Part shown: piece after piece, positions 11,641-23,216 of the stretch
How positions within the stretch are numbered: the first letter of the stretch is position 1
How the letters are laid out: each line of letters starts with the position of its first letter
Origin: Ilyonectria destructans
Taxonomy: Eukaryota; Ascomycota; Sordariomycetes; Hypocreales; Nectriaceae
DNA length: 64,000 nucleotides
Assembly (NCBI GenBank): GCA_020740775.1
Contig: JAHEWK010000005.1
Coordinates: 2,790,001 to 2,854,000 of the forward strand
Reading direction: 5' to 3'
Translations under genes and position numbers: made by a program
The notes under the pieces: generated by a model
Seen by the model: the letters and a program-made list of their open reading frames with translations, nothing else
Databases searched by the model: none
What the model was told of the DNA's origin: nothing

Positions 11641-13756
11641 CACAGCGATAACGCCCCATTGCCCACGGGAGGCACAGTCCGTCTCAGGCCTTGTTCAACA
11701 CCCTCACTCCACTCCACTCGTCTTGTAGATGCCCTGCAGACAGTGAGTAGACACGGACGGGCAACATTGTCATACACGCCAACGGAAGCTGATCCGGGGT
11801 CATCGACAGATCCGATCAATCCCCCCTCATCCGCATCCGCATCAGCCCCATCCACGTTGCAGGGTCCCTGTTTATTCCCAGAGCCCGACGCATCGTTGTT
11901 GCTTTCCTTGCTTTCCCGCTCCAGCCGTGGTGCCATCTCATCTCCCACGCGGCTGCCACAACGTTGCAGAACCAACGACTCCGAACTTCTGTTCCATCCC
12001 GTCTAAACTAGCTGGACTAAGAACCCATATCGTGTCATCGATTCTCCATCCGCCATCCCATTAGCTCGGGTCCAAACCTCGTTCTCCCCCACGCGAATTA
12101 CCTACGCCGCCCGCAGTCTGTCACTGTTCATCACAGCAGCCTTACTGCCCTCCGGCCATCCTCTCACTGCTGCCTCCGCCTCCGCTAACCCTCCACTGCC
12201 CTCCACTGCCCTCCACTTCCTTCTTTTCTCGTCCTGTTCTCTCGCCCTACTTCGCCCTACCGTCACACCTCCTCAACCCTCATCTCCACCAATCACTGGC
12301 GCCATCGCCCACCAACCTTTCTTAGACGTACTTGGACGTACCTGGACGACTGGAGCCATCGTGCCCGCGTCGACCCAATTGCACTCTTGCACCACAGCCA
12401 CGCACTCGGTCCTGCCAGGAATTACGCACATACGTCGATCGAATCGAAATCGAGTCGCAACGCATCGTCAACGGGAGATCGTCATTGCTCGTTGGGTCCC
12501 CTCGACCTTTCCTTGCTTGGCCTTGGCTCCTGATCACCAAGTGGAGAGTCGTCTCGTCTCCAAGTGGACTCCTTGTGGACTCTACACACCTCGACACTTG
12601 ACACTTGTGTCGACGGACGTGTCAGCCAACCCCTAAGTCCTGTGCAACCGCATCTGCCGTGCACCCAACAGGTCCCGTTCCCTAGCTGCGCAGGGTACTG
12701 TACCATAGTACCACCCCCGATAGCTCGACGTGCCAGGTTGCTGCTTATTCCTTCAGTCATCGCAAGTCACAACCGCAGCCGGGTGTCCAAACCCGCCTGT
12801 GCGACGCTCCATCCTTCCTTGTACTACCCCTCGCGGCCGTGCTAGCCGCGCCCGTCGGACCTTGGATCTCATTAGCACGGCGATTAGCGCCCTCTCGGCT
12901 CACTGCTCCCACTGCTCCCTTGCTCTCGGCGCCGTGGCCACTTTCTCGGAGACAACCAGTCGTCCCAGCCTAGGACGTCTCTTGCTCCGTCCAAAATCCG
13001 AACCTTAGTCGCCAGCCAGATTCCCCACCGTCGAATTCCTTGCGCCCGCTGTGGTTTACCCGCTGGGATTACCCGCTAGGCCACCCGCTAGGCGCTCCGC
13101 TAGGCCACATCACCCGCTGTCCGCCCGCTGTGCTAAAGTTCCCTAGCTCCCCACCTCCATCTCTCGTCCCCCAGGTGCCTGGGCTCCTCGGCCACCGAGC
13201 GGCCAGTGTTACAGCGCCCCTCCCCAGCGCCCACTATCGCTCCCCAGCGCCCAGCGCCGAGCGCGGCGACCATCCCACTGCCCACCTCACTGATCCATCC
13301 CACGGCTCCTCCCACAGTCCCACTGATCCACCAGCGGTCGACAGGGCTCGGCAGGGCAAGACAGGGCCTTGAACGGGGCTTGTACCGGGGGCATTGACGG
13401 GGCCATACATCGCTCCATCTACCTAAAACCTACGCCCCAAAGCAGCAGCAGCGGTAGCACGAGCACCACTGTACCAGCAGCAGCAGCGGCAGCGTACCTA
13501 CCGACCTACATACCTAATTTAGGTAGGTCTCCAACTTGCAACCTCCTAGGTCCCAGCTCGCTGGGCTCACCTCGTCTGCTCACCACTCCCCTCTCGCTTT
13601 CTCTCAAAGCTACATCCTTCCGCTCCGTCTCCTCTCCTCTCTCCTCCCCTTCTTCGCCGCACCTTCTTTCCATTCCCCTTCCCCTCCCCCTCTCCAACAC
13701 CCTCTCCAACACCTCTCAACACGTCCCTCCCGCCCCGAGAGACGATTTAACAAGGC

Positions 13757-16057
13757 ATGTTCCAGCCTCAACCCACGCCGTTCGCCTCCAGCAGCTTCGC
13801 GTCCTACGGCTTAGCTCCCGAACTGGACTTTGGATATCCCGTGTCAGCCGGAGGCGGAGGAGCTGGTGCGCCCCCCGGGTCGCCCTACGACTCTCAACCG
13901 CAACAGCAACAACAGCCTGGTGCACCACATCAGAATCCTCACCTTCAACGCCAGCAACAAGCCTCGGCATCGCCTGCTGCTTCTCCCTACGCACAATCCA
14001 CCGCTTCCTACACCCAATCCACCACTTCGACGACCTCGCCGCCGCCGCAGACCCCAACGAACCGAGACATTGCTCAGGCGCACCACCACCAGCACCAAAA
14101 CCTGCAGCTCCGCCAACAACAGCAGCAGTTTCAGCAGCTGAACAACCAGCCGCACCACCATATTTCGCAGCATCAACACCACCAACCGCGCCAAGCGCCA
14201 CGCCAACGCTACCCTCCCAACTTCGTCATCATCCCCAAGATGGAGGACCAGCAAGACCAGCAGGGCCAGCACGACATTGCCGCCCAGCAGGCTGCCGCCA
14301 AAGACTACCAAGCCATCCACAATGCAAGTCGCGACTCTTGCGCCGTGTCGCACACTCCTACCTTCCAAATTGCTGACCATCCGATCTTGCAGGGACCTTT
14401 GGTCGGCAACAAATTGTCCAGCGAGGCCATCACCGCCGAGTATGCCAAAGCCGACCAAGTCTACGTCGAGAAAACAATTGTGCGTCTCCCCAGGTTGCGA
14501 AATTGCATCATCGGCATACTGACACCATGTCTCACCAGGCTCTTCCCCAGACATTTTCCCACTATCGGCCCATCCAGGGCGACGGCAACTGTGGCTGGCG
14601 AGGTGAGTCAATCGACCCATTCCATCCCCAACACATGATTCTAGAAGAGCGGATCAGGCCTATATGCCAAACCCACACATTTCCCCCAGACACGACTCCG
14701 CTCTCCGGCGGCACGTTGCTTTGTCTGGCCCTGCCGCCCGTGTCTCGGGACCCTGTCTCAAGTAACCTGTCGAATCTTGGCTAACGGTTTTGTCTCGGCA
14801 GCAATTGGATTCTCCTACTTTGAGAAACTCATCGATTCAGGCGATCAGGGCAAGATTGAGGGCGAAGTCGCCCGACTGATGAGCATGAACCACATGATGT
14901 CTAACGTCGGCGGCTACGCTTACTTTGAAGAGTGGGCCGACGAGATGTTCGGACTGCTTCGAGAGATTGCTCAGAGCATGGATAGCCCCGACCCGCGAGT
15001 GCCACACCTACTACTGCTTGAGCGGTGGAATGATGCTGCAGTTAGTAGCAGCATCATCTACTACCTTCGCTTGCTCTCCGCGACCTACCTCAAGGCTAAC
15101 CCTGCCACTTACGATCCCTTCCTCCCGGAGGTAGCTGGAGGCGTCATTGGCTACTGCAACCAATCCATCGAGCTGGTCGATCGCGAAATTGAGAACCTGG
15201 GCATCGTCGCCCTCGTCCATATGCTGCTCCAGCCCGTCAACTTTGTTCTGGAGATCGTCTACCTGGATCGAAGCCCTGGCAGCCAGGCAAACCGATATCG
15301 CTTTCCCGATGAGGCCAACAGCCAAGACCCTTCAAACCTTGGTCCCATCATTTACATGCTCTATCGGCCCGACCACTACGACATCTTGTACCTCACGCCT
15401 CCCCCACTGGCAATCCCGCTTCCTGTGCCCACTGCTCCGGTGTCGATGCCTGTCAACCGAGTCAACCACATATCTCGCCATACCCCGATTACCAGCACCC
15501 CCATGGACCTTGGAGAGTACTCGTCGGTTGACTTTAGCACACTATCCATTATTCCTGGACTCAACTCGATGGGGATGGCCCCCTTGGCGCCCTCTCCGCC
15601 CACGACCTCTGCGCAGCAGCAGAATTCATGGATACAGTCTTACGACGGGTTGCCAGCTTCATCTCCTCAGACTCAGTCTCAACCAGCACCCACTCTCATG
15701 GCATCACCACAACCCCCATCCCCACCCACTTCCATGTCAGCCAGCTCAAGCATAGGGCCCAACCCGCCAATGGTTGCTACTTCTGGGTTGGGACCTGCAC
15801 TTTTGCCGCCGCCGAATAACAGGACGACCCCCAATTACCACATTCGATTCAGCCCAGTTCAACTCGAATACGAAGAGAATAGGACCGGCATAGAACCGCA
15901 TTTCAATGTCAAGACAAACACGTTCAAGAACAGCATATGGAATCGTGCACACTATGGAAACCCAGACTTCCACCCCGAGGAGTGGAGCCCGGACGATGAG
16001 CATGTTGATGGAAGAGTCGGAGGGAAGCGGAAACTGAAGAAAGAGCCGCCGTCTTAG
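13757..16057 (+). CDS. Otubain-like deubiquitinase (peptidase C65) with disordered extensions
   Basis: Exons 13757-14323, 14393-14479, 14539-14602 and 14802-16057 give 657 residues. The core (about 190-440) matches OTUB1-type ubiquitin thioesterases, which hydrolyse ubiquitin chains. It runs from GPLVGNKLSSEAITAEYAKAD, through the catalytic loop QGDGNCGWRAIGFSYFEKL (Asp233, Cys236), to IIYMLYRPDHYDILYL with His431 as catalytic histidine. The protein is much longer than the roughly 270-residue animal enzymes. Residues 1-190 are Gln/His/Ser/Pro-rich with poly-Q tracts, and residues 445-657 are Pro/Ser-rich with a basic end, so both are probably disordered. The first intron has a GC donor (GCAAGT) and is 69 nt with no stop, so retaining it would insert 23 residues before the OTU domain. 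The third intron (199 nt) splits the codon just after the catalytic loop. Confidence 0.9.
14324..14392 (+). other. GC-AG intron (3n, stop-free) in the otubain gene
   Basis: A 69-nt segment with donor GCAAGT, the strongest form of GC donor, a CTGAC branch site near 14372 and acceptor TTGCAG. Its translation has no counterpart in otubains, whereas the flanks join into the conserved NGPLVG region. Because it is a multiple of three without a stop, retention would still give a full-length protein. Confidence 0.75.
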
Positions 16058-19000
16058 ATGGATGGGCTGGATGGGCATGGAATCGAGGAGATGCATACGC
16101 TCTGAGAGAGATTCACGGCGCAACAACACAGAATGGTCTCAACAAGCCATTTTTCTTACGACATTAAGCGGTTGGGAGCATGTGCGGGAGCTCAGTTTGG
16201 ATTAGCTCAGGAGGTTGATGGAAGTAGTTGGATGGGAGGCACTCACTGTTTGATACCCCCCGGAGTTTTGCGGGGATGGAGAACTGGATCATTCAACGGA
16301 GGAGGGGCAGGCTGGCCAGCAATTGATTGCTTGGTGAAAACGGTGTTGTTTTCTTTTCTCTGCATGGGTCGGCAAGCCATAGGGGGTGTTTCCTTTGTAT
16401 GCATGCTCGTCAAGCAAGGAGGGGGAGTGGGGTAATCTTTGGCGGTTGACCACATGCAGCTTGGGGATGGAATTTGCAAGACGTTGAGTCTCGGATTGGG
16501 ATTATCAGGACTGGGATTGGGCATGGGATTGGGCATGAGCTTTGAATGATTTGAGATGGAGGGATGAAAGGGGCTCATTTCGAATGAGCAGGACATGAAT
16601 ACGCCCCGGCACACACGCACACACAGCATTCATTCAAAGACGTCTTTTTAGTCGAGCCTATTTTGTGACTACGGGGCGGGGCATCTCTCGGAGCCATTAT
16701 TTTCATGGTGGTCAATACCAACTGAATTATTTTCTTGGTCACTACTTTGCTGTACTATTGACCGACCCACACGATGGAATCGGTGTCGTTTTCTAATTAT
16801 TTTTCTTCTTGTTAGTGCGGAACAAATAAGATACTCGGGTTACCTGGTTAAGTCGGATATTTATGGCGTTGTGTTTTGGGTGGCGAGTGGGTTCTGACGA
16901 GGGGAGGCGAGGCGGCACAGTGCAGGTGTCTTGGGTCTTGCTTGGTGTTAACCAAACTCTGTAGGGTTCTAGCCAGGTAGTTGTCTCAAGAAAGAGCATG
17001 TCAGTGTCTGTTATGCGTCCATCCGCCTGCGTGGCCCCATGTGAGTGGAAGCGTGATGGGGAGAGATACAGTTAGTGCACATAGTACGTGGACATATAGG
17101 CGGCTTAGACCGACGACCGACAGGCGTGGTGATGTGGGAGGAAGCGAGGGGAGGCGGAGCGATGGGCAGGCAGGGCAGGGGGCGGGAGGAATATCGGAGG
17201 AGTGAGGGATGGATGTACCGTGCCGTACGCGTGCTTTTTGGTGCTGCGTCAGCTTTGGCATATGAGGGATGTGAGGAGCGAGGTGGAGTTGGTGAGGTGG
17301 AGAAGAATGGGCATGGAGACGGGACAAAAACGTGGTAGCGAGGGCAGTTCGGGGTTGGCTGGTTGGTTCGTTGCGAGGCCGTGGGCGGAAGTTGTCTCAG
17401 GCCGAGGAGCTGCATTGCCGATGTTTTGAGCAGATGGAGTCGAGAGAGGTGGGAGGACTTGGGCGAGTCAAAGGGGAGGTGATGAGATGTGATGGGAGGC
17501 GTCCTGGATAGGTTGGAGTTGTAGTGGAGGTGGTACCATGGTGTAGCAGATTGACCGGGAGCGGGAAGAAATGACATGCATCTAGCAGGGCATTCAGCAT
17601 CTAGAGCTCTGCCAAATGCACCGTCGACTGCACCATGGTGACTTTCGGTAATGCACTTGCAGTCCTCGCCGTCTCAGTGCATTTCAGCCGCGGCCAAGAC
17701 GTCGCCAAGCAGGCCATCCTCGGTTCCAGCCATCTCCACTCCGGCCGCCGCCCTTGCCTCAGCACCGTACGTGAGTCAGTCTGGCGGAATCTTTTTCCTC
17801 TCAACTCTTCTCTTGGCAGGTCCTTGGACGTGGGGGAAGCGGTCTTTGTTTCTATGGGGCTAGACGGAGAGAAGAGCGGCAGTTGTAGTTGCCTCGAGAC
17901 TTCTGGGCCTGCAGCGAATGGCTATCCATCTTTGGAGGTTATTCGGCGCCCAGAGCCGCCGTCACTTGCACCGTGCGTCTCTAGCGGCCCTGAGTGGGAA
18001 TGACTAGGAAATGGTCGCCGAGGGCGCGATTTCGGTCCGTACACATGTAGTGAGATGACATCGCCGCCTTGCCATTGGCGACTGCGGGTGAATGACTTAT
18101 TTAACGCTTTGGGGGTCAGGCCTATCAACGGGGTAAACGGCTGCGCGAGACATTTAAAAAAAACAGCAACCCAACGTGAGCAAGAGGGCTTTGTTCAGGG
18201 TCCTCGGGGGTTCGCACTTGGTTGTGCGTCATCGAAACGCCTCGTGTCGACATGTCGAATGCAGCATCTTGGGCCGTTGACGAATACGACCAAGCTGCCG
18301 GCCGAGACGGCATGCATTGAAGTTCTGTGCATGGTGTGTGCGCGCGTGGATGTGCGTGTGAGAGAGGGAGCCCTTGCGGCGTAACACATGCGGACAGCAC
18401 GCAGCCAAGGCCTCGTTATTTATTATCACTGGGAACGAAACATTGCGTGGACGCAGCCGGAGCAAAATGTCCAAGATTCCCTCCCTCGCGGCCCGTGCTG
18501 GACGTGTTTTTGGGGGCTTGTGTTGGTGATAACATCATCATTGTACGACTATCGGCCTGGACCCGGCGTATGTCACGCCATGCCATGGTCGAGAAGGGCT
18601 TCGCGGCGAGGCTGGACCTTTGGCAGCAGACCACCTTCAGCGCTGAGCACTCCAGCTACTGACCAGGACGCCCCCGACAAGGCTATTGACGCTCGCGGGC
18701 TGGCGCAACCCCGCTGGTAGCATGGTCTGGACCGTCCTTCCGAACTCGTCCTGTCTGTTAGGCGTGGCTCGCCCTGAGGAATGAGGAGGTTTGGAGGACA
18801 AGGGGGGTTCCACTGGGGAGCGGGCCGGCGGGGGTCGGCGTGGTGGTCAGGGATGAGAGAGGATGTGCACGCAGGGATGGATATTGGACGTCGTGCTGCC
18901 ACTGCGACTGGAACTGCGGGCGGATCTGGGCGAGCGAGAAGCCGGCCGCAGGCGGTGCGTGCGTAGGTTTTCTGCATGGGCCGCCGTTGCTGCATGCCGC

Positions 19001-20841
19001 ATGCCGCATGCTCGCGGGAGGTGATGCGTTGCTGCCGTGCTGCGTGTTGCAGGCCGTCGAAGTTGAACCGGCTCGCATCGCGGGTGGATCTCCGCAGCGA
19101 GAAGTAGAGTCGCACCGGGCGGCTGAGGTCGCCGGCAGCAACAGCAGCAGCAACAGTCCAGTAGGAAGCGAGCGTCGGCGAGGAGGCACGAGAGACCCGG
19201 GTTGCGAAGGAAGGCTGAAAGGAAGGGGAGCCTTGTCCGTTTCTACCAGGCGAGGCGAGCGAACAGGGCGCATCGCGTGGACGTGATTTGGCCGTGGTGG
19301 CAGATTGAGATGGACTGGGGCTAGGAGCTATTGTCATCATGGGATGGATGGGGGAACTGGGGGGGGGAGCTATGGGGAGGGACTTGGTGGAGAGGGGCCT
19401 GGTATAGACCAGGTTACAGGGCATGGGCATGGCATGGCATGGGCTTGTGGCGTCCCCGTGCGGTGCTGAAAACGACGACGAGAAATCACATGTACTGCGT
19501 ACCTGGTATTTCATTGTGCGGTACGGAGCACGGAGTGCATAGTAAACTAGAGCTTGGGGAACATGGTGTGCGGTCGCATCTTGACGTTTGGTCCCCGAGC
19601 GAGAGTCAAAAAAAAGTGATAGAAGTCCAAAAGTGACAGGAGGAGTCGTTGGATGGGTGTCTGACTGGCTGCCCGCGCGTGTTGAAGACGGGACGACGTC
19701 AGAGGCAGCGGTACAGTGGAAGCCAAAAAAAAAAGTCACGTCGCACCGGCGCAAAGCAGCACAACCTAGCCGCCTCTGCGTTCCTCGAGGGTCGTCCTGA
19801 CGTATTATTTAGCCCCGGTTTGTATTCGTGCGCTCGAGCCATGAAGCTGGGGACGTGTCTAGGCCAGGCCGGTAGTTGGTCAACTGTGTTGCGGACATGG
19901 CTTTCAGTTCTGAAGTTGGCGCCCCGGGTATGCCGGGCATGTGAGCGGCGAGTTGGAAGCAACTGGATTAGACTTGGCTGTGTCTCTGCAACTTGCAGCA
20001 TCTGAGACATGGAAGGTCTTAGACAAAACTACTGACAAGTGACAATCAACAAGGAACAATCTCGCTTTCCACTCCGTTCTTCTAGCCTGCGATCTCCACG
20101 TAGCATGCGCGCGTGCCCCGTCGGGTCGGCAGTAGCAGTAGGAACACAACCCATGGCGCCGCCTCCGTCCGCCCTCCGCCCGCCGCCCGGCCCTCGCCAT
20201 CGCTGACGAAAATCGCCGCATTGGGGAGTCGGCACCTCGGAGGGTTCGTTCAACCCTGACCTGACGACGTCTGAACTTTGAGCTCGGCCGGGCCTTGTGG
20301 AGTGGGTTTGCTGGGTTGCTGGGTTTCTGGATGCAATGGCTCCAATAAAGTCGGGGCCGCGACGGGCGAGCGACGGCGGCCGAGAACCGCTTGCGCACAC
20401 AGACCCTTTTCTCATTCAGAACCAACAGACCAAGTGATCAACCAACCAACCAACCATCCACCTCCGCATCTGTCTCTCCCTCATCTTCTTCTTCTCCCTC
20501 CTCTCTTTCTCACAATCTCCTTTTCTCGCACATAATCTCTCTTATCTCTGCTTCTCAACTCGCGCGCCTAAACCGGCCATGGACGTCGGTCTCCCGCCGT
20601 CCCTCTCTCCCTTCCCCTCCTCGCGTTCCCGTCATATTTGGCGCTTCTTTTAGCGACCGCGATCTGCAACCCCATCACGACTCTCCCGCCACCACGGCTA
20701 CCTAGCAAGACTCCACCCGCGTCCGCAGCCTCATTTCTCAGTTGCCAGCTCTAATTACAGAACGACGATACCCCCCTCTAATTCTAATCACCTTTACGAT
20801 TTCCTTCTCCTCGAACTTCTACTCGAATTCCGTTTGCGACA
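16058..20841. other. 4.8-kb gene-free interval
   Basis: This is the 3' region of the otubain gene and the promoter/leader of the methyltransferase gene. The + strand is G-rich from about 16.1 to 19.6 kb and becomes CT-rich at about 20.40-20.84 kb, the same pattern as in the interval before the otubain gene. A 393-residue open frame on the minus strand (18573-19754) is low in complexity and has no recognisable domain. A 122-residue frame at 17635 has a hydrophobic start but no family resemblance. I treat both as chance frames in GC-rich DNA. Confidence 0.45.
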
Positions 20842-22205
20842 ATGACGGGTCTAGTTCCACCAAGACGGCGCAAGTCTGCTGCCTCGTCTACGACGGCCCC
20901 TCTCCCCCACAACATGCCGCGAGATGCAATTGACGACTACCACGTCGTCGGAAACCTCTCTGTCGACATTGGCCATGTCAGCCCCGCCGAGGACGCCGAG
21001 GACGACGATGCCGACCTCAGCGAGACCTGCTCCAACTTCTCGACCGTCTCGGAAGACTCTCTGCCTCTCATCCGCGCCTACAGCCATACATACCATGGCT
21101 CGGGCCAGCTCATGACGCCCAACGACGACTCCGAGGCCCGTCGCATGGCCCTGCAACACGAGCTCTTCCAACTGTGCCTCGACGGCGGCCTGGTGGACGC
21201 TAAGCTGCCCCTCGAAAACCACACTCCCGATAATCCCTTCCAGATCCTCGACGTTGGCGCCGGCAGCGGCATTTGGGCCCGTGACATGGCTCAACGCCAT
21301 CCCCAGGTCAACATCCTCGGCATCGACATCACGCGCGCGCTGCTCCCCAATGACGTCCCCGCGAATGTCACCTTCGAGATTGCCGACGTCATGGACCCTT
21401 GGCCCCCACACACCTACGACTTCATCCACATGCGCAACTTGGTTGGCGGCGGCATCCGGGACTGGCAGTCGCTGCTGGCCCGCGCCTACACCCACCTCAA
21501 GCCCGGAGGCCAGCTCGAGTTCACCGAGGTCCGCCCGCGCTTCTTCGATGTCGACCCCGAGCAAGCCGACCACTCGAGTATCCTGGCTGGCGCAAAACCT
21601 GCGATCGGCGCCGCTTGCTGCGAATACGAGACGGCCTACGTAGACATGTGCATGAAGCTAGGCCTGGACTTTGATCCCGTTCCCCGCATACCAGGGTGGC
21701 TGAGTACCATGGGCGCCGAATCGACACGCGAGCGGGTCGATTGGCTGCCCGTGAGTAGCTGGGGAAACGACCCAATCAGCCGAAAGAAGGGCGAGATATT
21801 AAGCAAGATGATTGAATGTGGTATGTGGAACGAAGCCTAAGTAATTGGAGGCGTAAGCTGACGTTTGTGACAGGTCTGGAGAACTGGACCCTGATGCTCT
21901 TTGGGCTTTGTGGATGGGAAGAGAAGGACACGAGGGCCTTGCTAGCGCGTGTCCTAAAAGAGGTCCAGGACCCCGAGCTGAGGAGTAATGTAAAAGTGTA
22001 TGACTCCCATCCGGAACATATTTACACGACTGAGCTGACGTCTTCTACTAGAACGTTTATCACGGCACGAAAACCGCTTAACGCACCCGAGCCCTCAGCT
22101 GAAGTCGACGAAGCGATAAAAGCTGCTGACGCCGCAGCCGGGAATAGCGAACCCCCCCCTAAAGCTACCGCCGAGGCGGCACCCAACAGCGGGCATGCGG
22201 ACTGA
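20842..22205 (+). CDS. LaeA-like SAM-dependent methyltransferase
   Basis: Exons 20842-21820, 21874-21997 and 22052-22205 give 418 residues. The Rossmann-fold methyltransferase motif I is ILDVGAGSGIWARDM at about residues 134-148, followed by the acidic ribose-binding strand NILGIDIT and the motif IV region DVMDPWPPHTYDFIHMRNL. The upstream block with YHGS..MTPNDDSEARRMALQHELF is characteristic of the LaeA/UMTA-like family of fungal regulators and small-molecule methyltransferases. True LaeA is a nuclear regulator of secondary metabolism. This is a family paralogue, and whether it regulates anything or modifies a metabolite cannot be told. The second intron (54 nt, GTATGA...CTGAC...CTAG) is a multiple of three and stop-free. 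Removing it gives the expected NVKVTFITARKP end, followed by an Ala/Glu/Pro-rich tail of about 45 residues. No biosynthetic cluster adjoins it. Confidence 0.85.
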
Positions 22206-23216
22206 TGCCCGTGAATGACAACATCATTTGGCCTGTACGAACAAATTCATTTCACGACGGAAGCAGGAATTGCATTAGAGACGATTGAAACAGCACGGTT
22301 GAATGGCGACCCCAACCCGGCGTGTACGACAAAGCAAAAGGATTCATTTCGGAGTATATATGGGCGAAATCATGGACGGCGGTTACGGAATCATGGACGG
22401 GTTAAGGGCTGTGCATATATGGATCAAGTACATAAACACTCGGGTACACATCTGCATACTAATGAACATATCGACAACACATAGCGTCCCGTCCCGTCTA
22501 AGCTTCCCCAGATGTCGTCATGGTGATCCTCCCCATGACACCACACCCGCAAGATATCCCCGAGATCGACATGCCCTTCCCGCCGCTCGCATCACTAGCC
22601 CACGTCAACCCCTCGGGAAGGGCATTGACTTTAGTAATATCCCGAGTGCAGAACCTTTTCGGGGCGCCACGAGGGCGGATCAACGGGGATGCAGGTCGCA
22701 TCCATCGTGGGAACTGGCCCACAAAGGGCACAGGAGCTGTAGCGGGGGCGGGGCAAATTTCGCTGTAGGAGGGGGAGCTTGATGGTGCCGTTTGCGGGAC
22801 GGGCTTTTTCGGACCTTTCTTTTCTTTCTTTTTCTTTGGTCAATGCTTTGGTGAGATGGGGGAAGCTTGCGATCTTGCGAGATCTCAGGAGGCAGTGGAT
22901 GTACACATGGGTGGATCTGTCGTGTCGTTTCCATCTGCGGCGCATTTCGTCATGTGATCCGACCGTTTGTGTCACCACAGCACCATTACATCACGATCCA
23001 GATTAAACTGGGCTAGGAAGCTGTCGCAAAGGACCAAACTATAAGAAAACAGAAATTGAACCAATTGAATAACCTAGGCTTTATACAAACACGAAAAAAG
23101 GAAAAAGAAATTGCTGCTGGGTATCTTCAGCCCAAGACTCGACACCGTCATGCCATGATTCGTATTCTGCTATGCGATGCTTGGCGCACTCCCATCAAAA
23201 CTCCATATACCACCGT
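22206..23216. other. Convergent 3' intergenic region
   Basis: About 1 kb between two convergent genes. I see no coding region. It should hold the 3' ends of the methyltransferase and glutamine synthetase-like transcripts. Confidence 0.5.

Larger units (their letters stand above)
5916..13756. other. 7.8-kb gene-free interval with a compositional strand switch
   Basis: No open frame here resembles a protein family; all look like low-complexity shadows. From about 6.2 to 9.6 kb the + strand is rich in G and A/T (many GGGG runs, and (GT)8 at 9295-9310). From about 9.85 kb to the otubain start it is rich in C and T. The right half may be a long 5' leader and promoter of the otubain gene. It contains short direct repeats: a 10-bp unit three times at about 12191-12220, ACGC repeats at 11607-11640, and repeated CCGCT words at 13045-13131. 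A non-coding transcript on either strand is possible but not shown. Confidence 0.5.

Noticed and set aside
17635..18003. 122-codon frame with a hydrophobic start, possibly a small secreted protein
   Set aside because: The supposed mature part has no cysteine pattern or resemblance to a known effector, and alternative frames look equally good.
18573..19754. 393-codon open frame on the minus strand
   Set aside because: Pro/Ser/Ala/Arg-rich composition without a domain, inside G-rich non-coding DNA. Long chance frames are expected there.
21990..22051. 62-nt intron in the LaeA-like gene using GTAAAA at 21990
   Set aside because: It leads to an early stop after NNVYHGTKTA. The donor at 21998 gives the family-like end TFITARKP.
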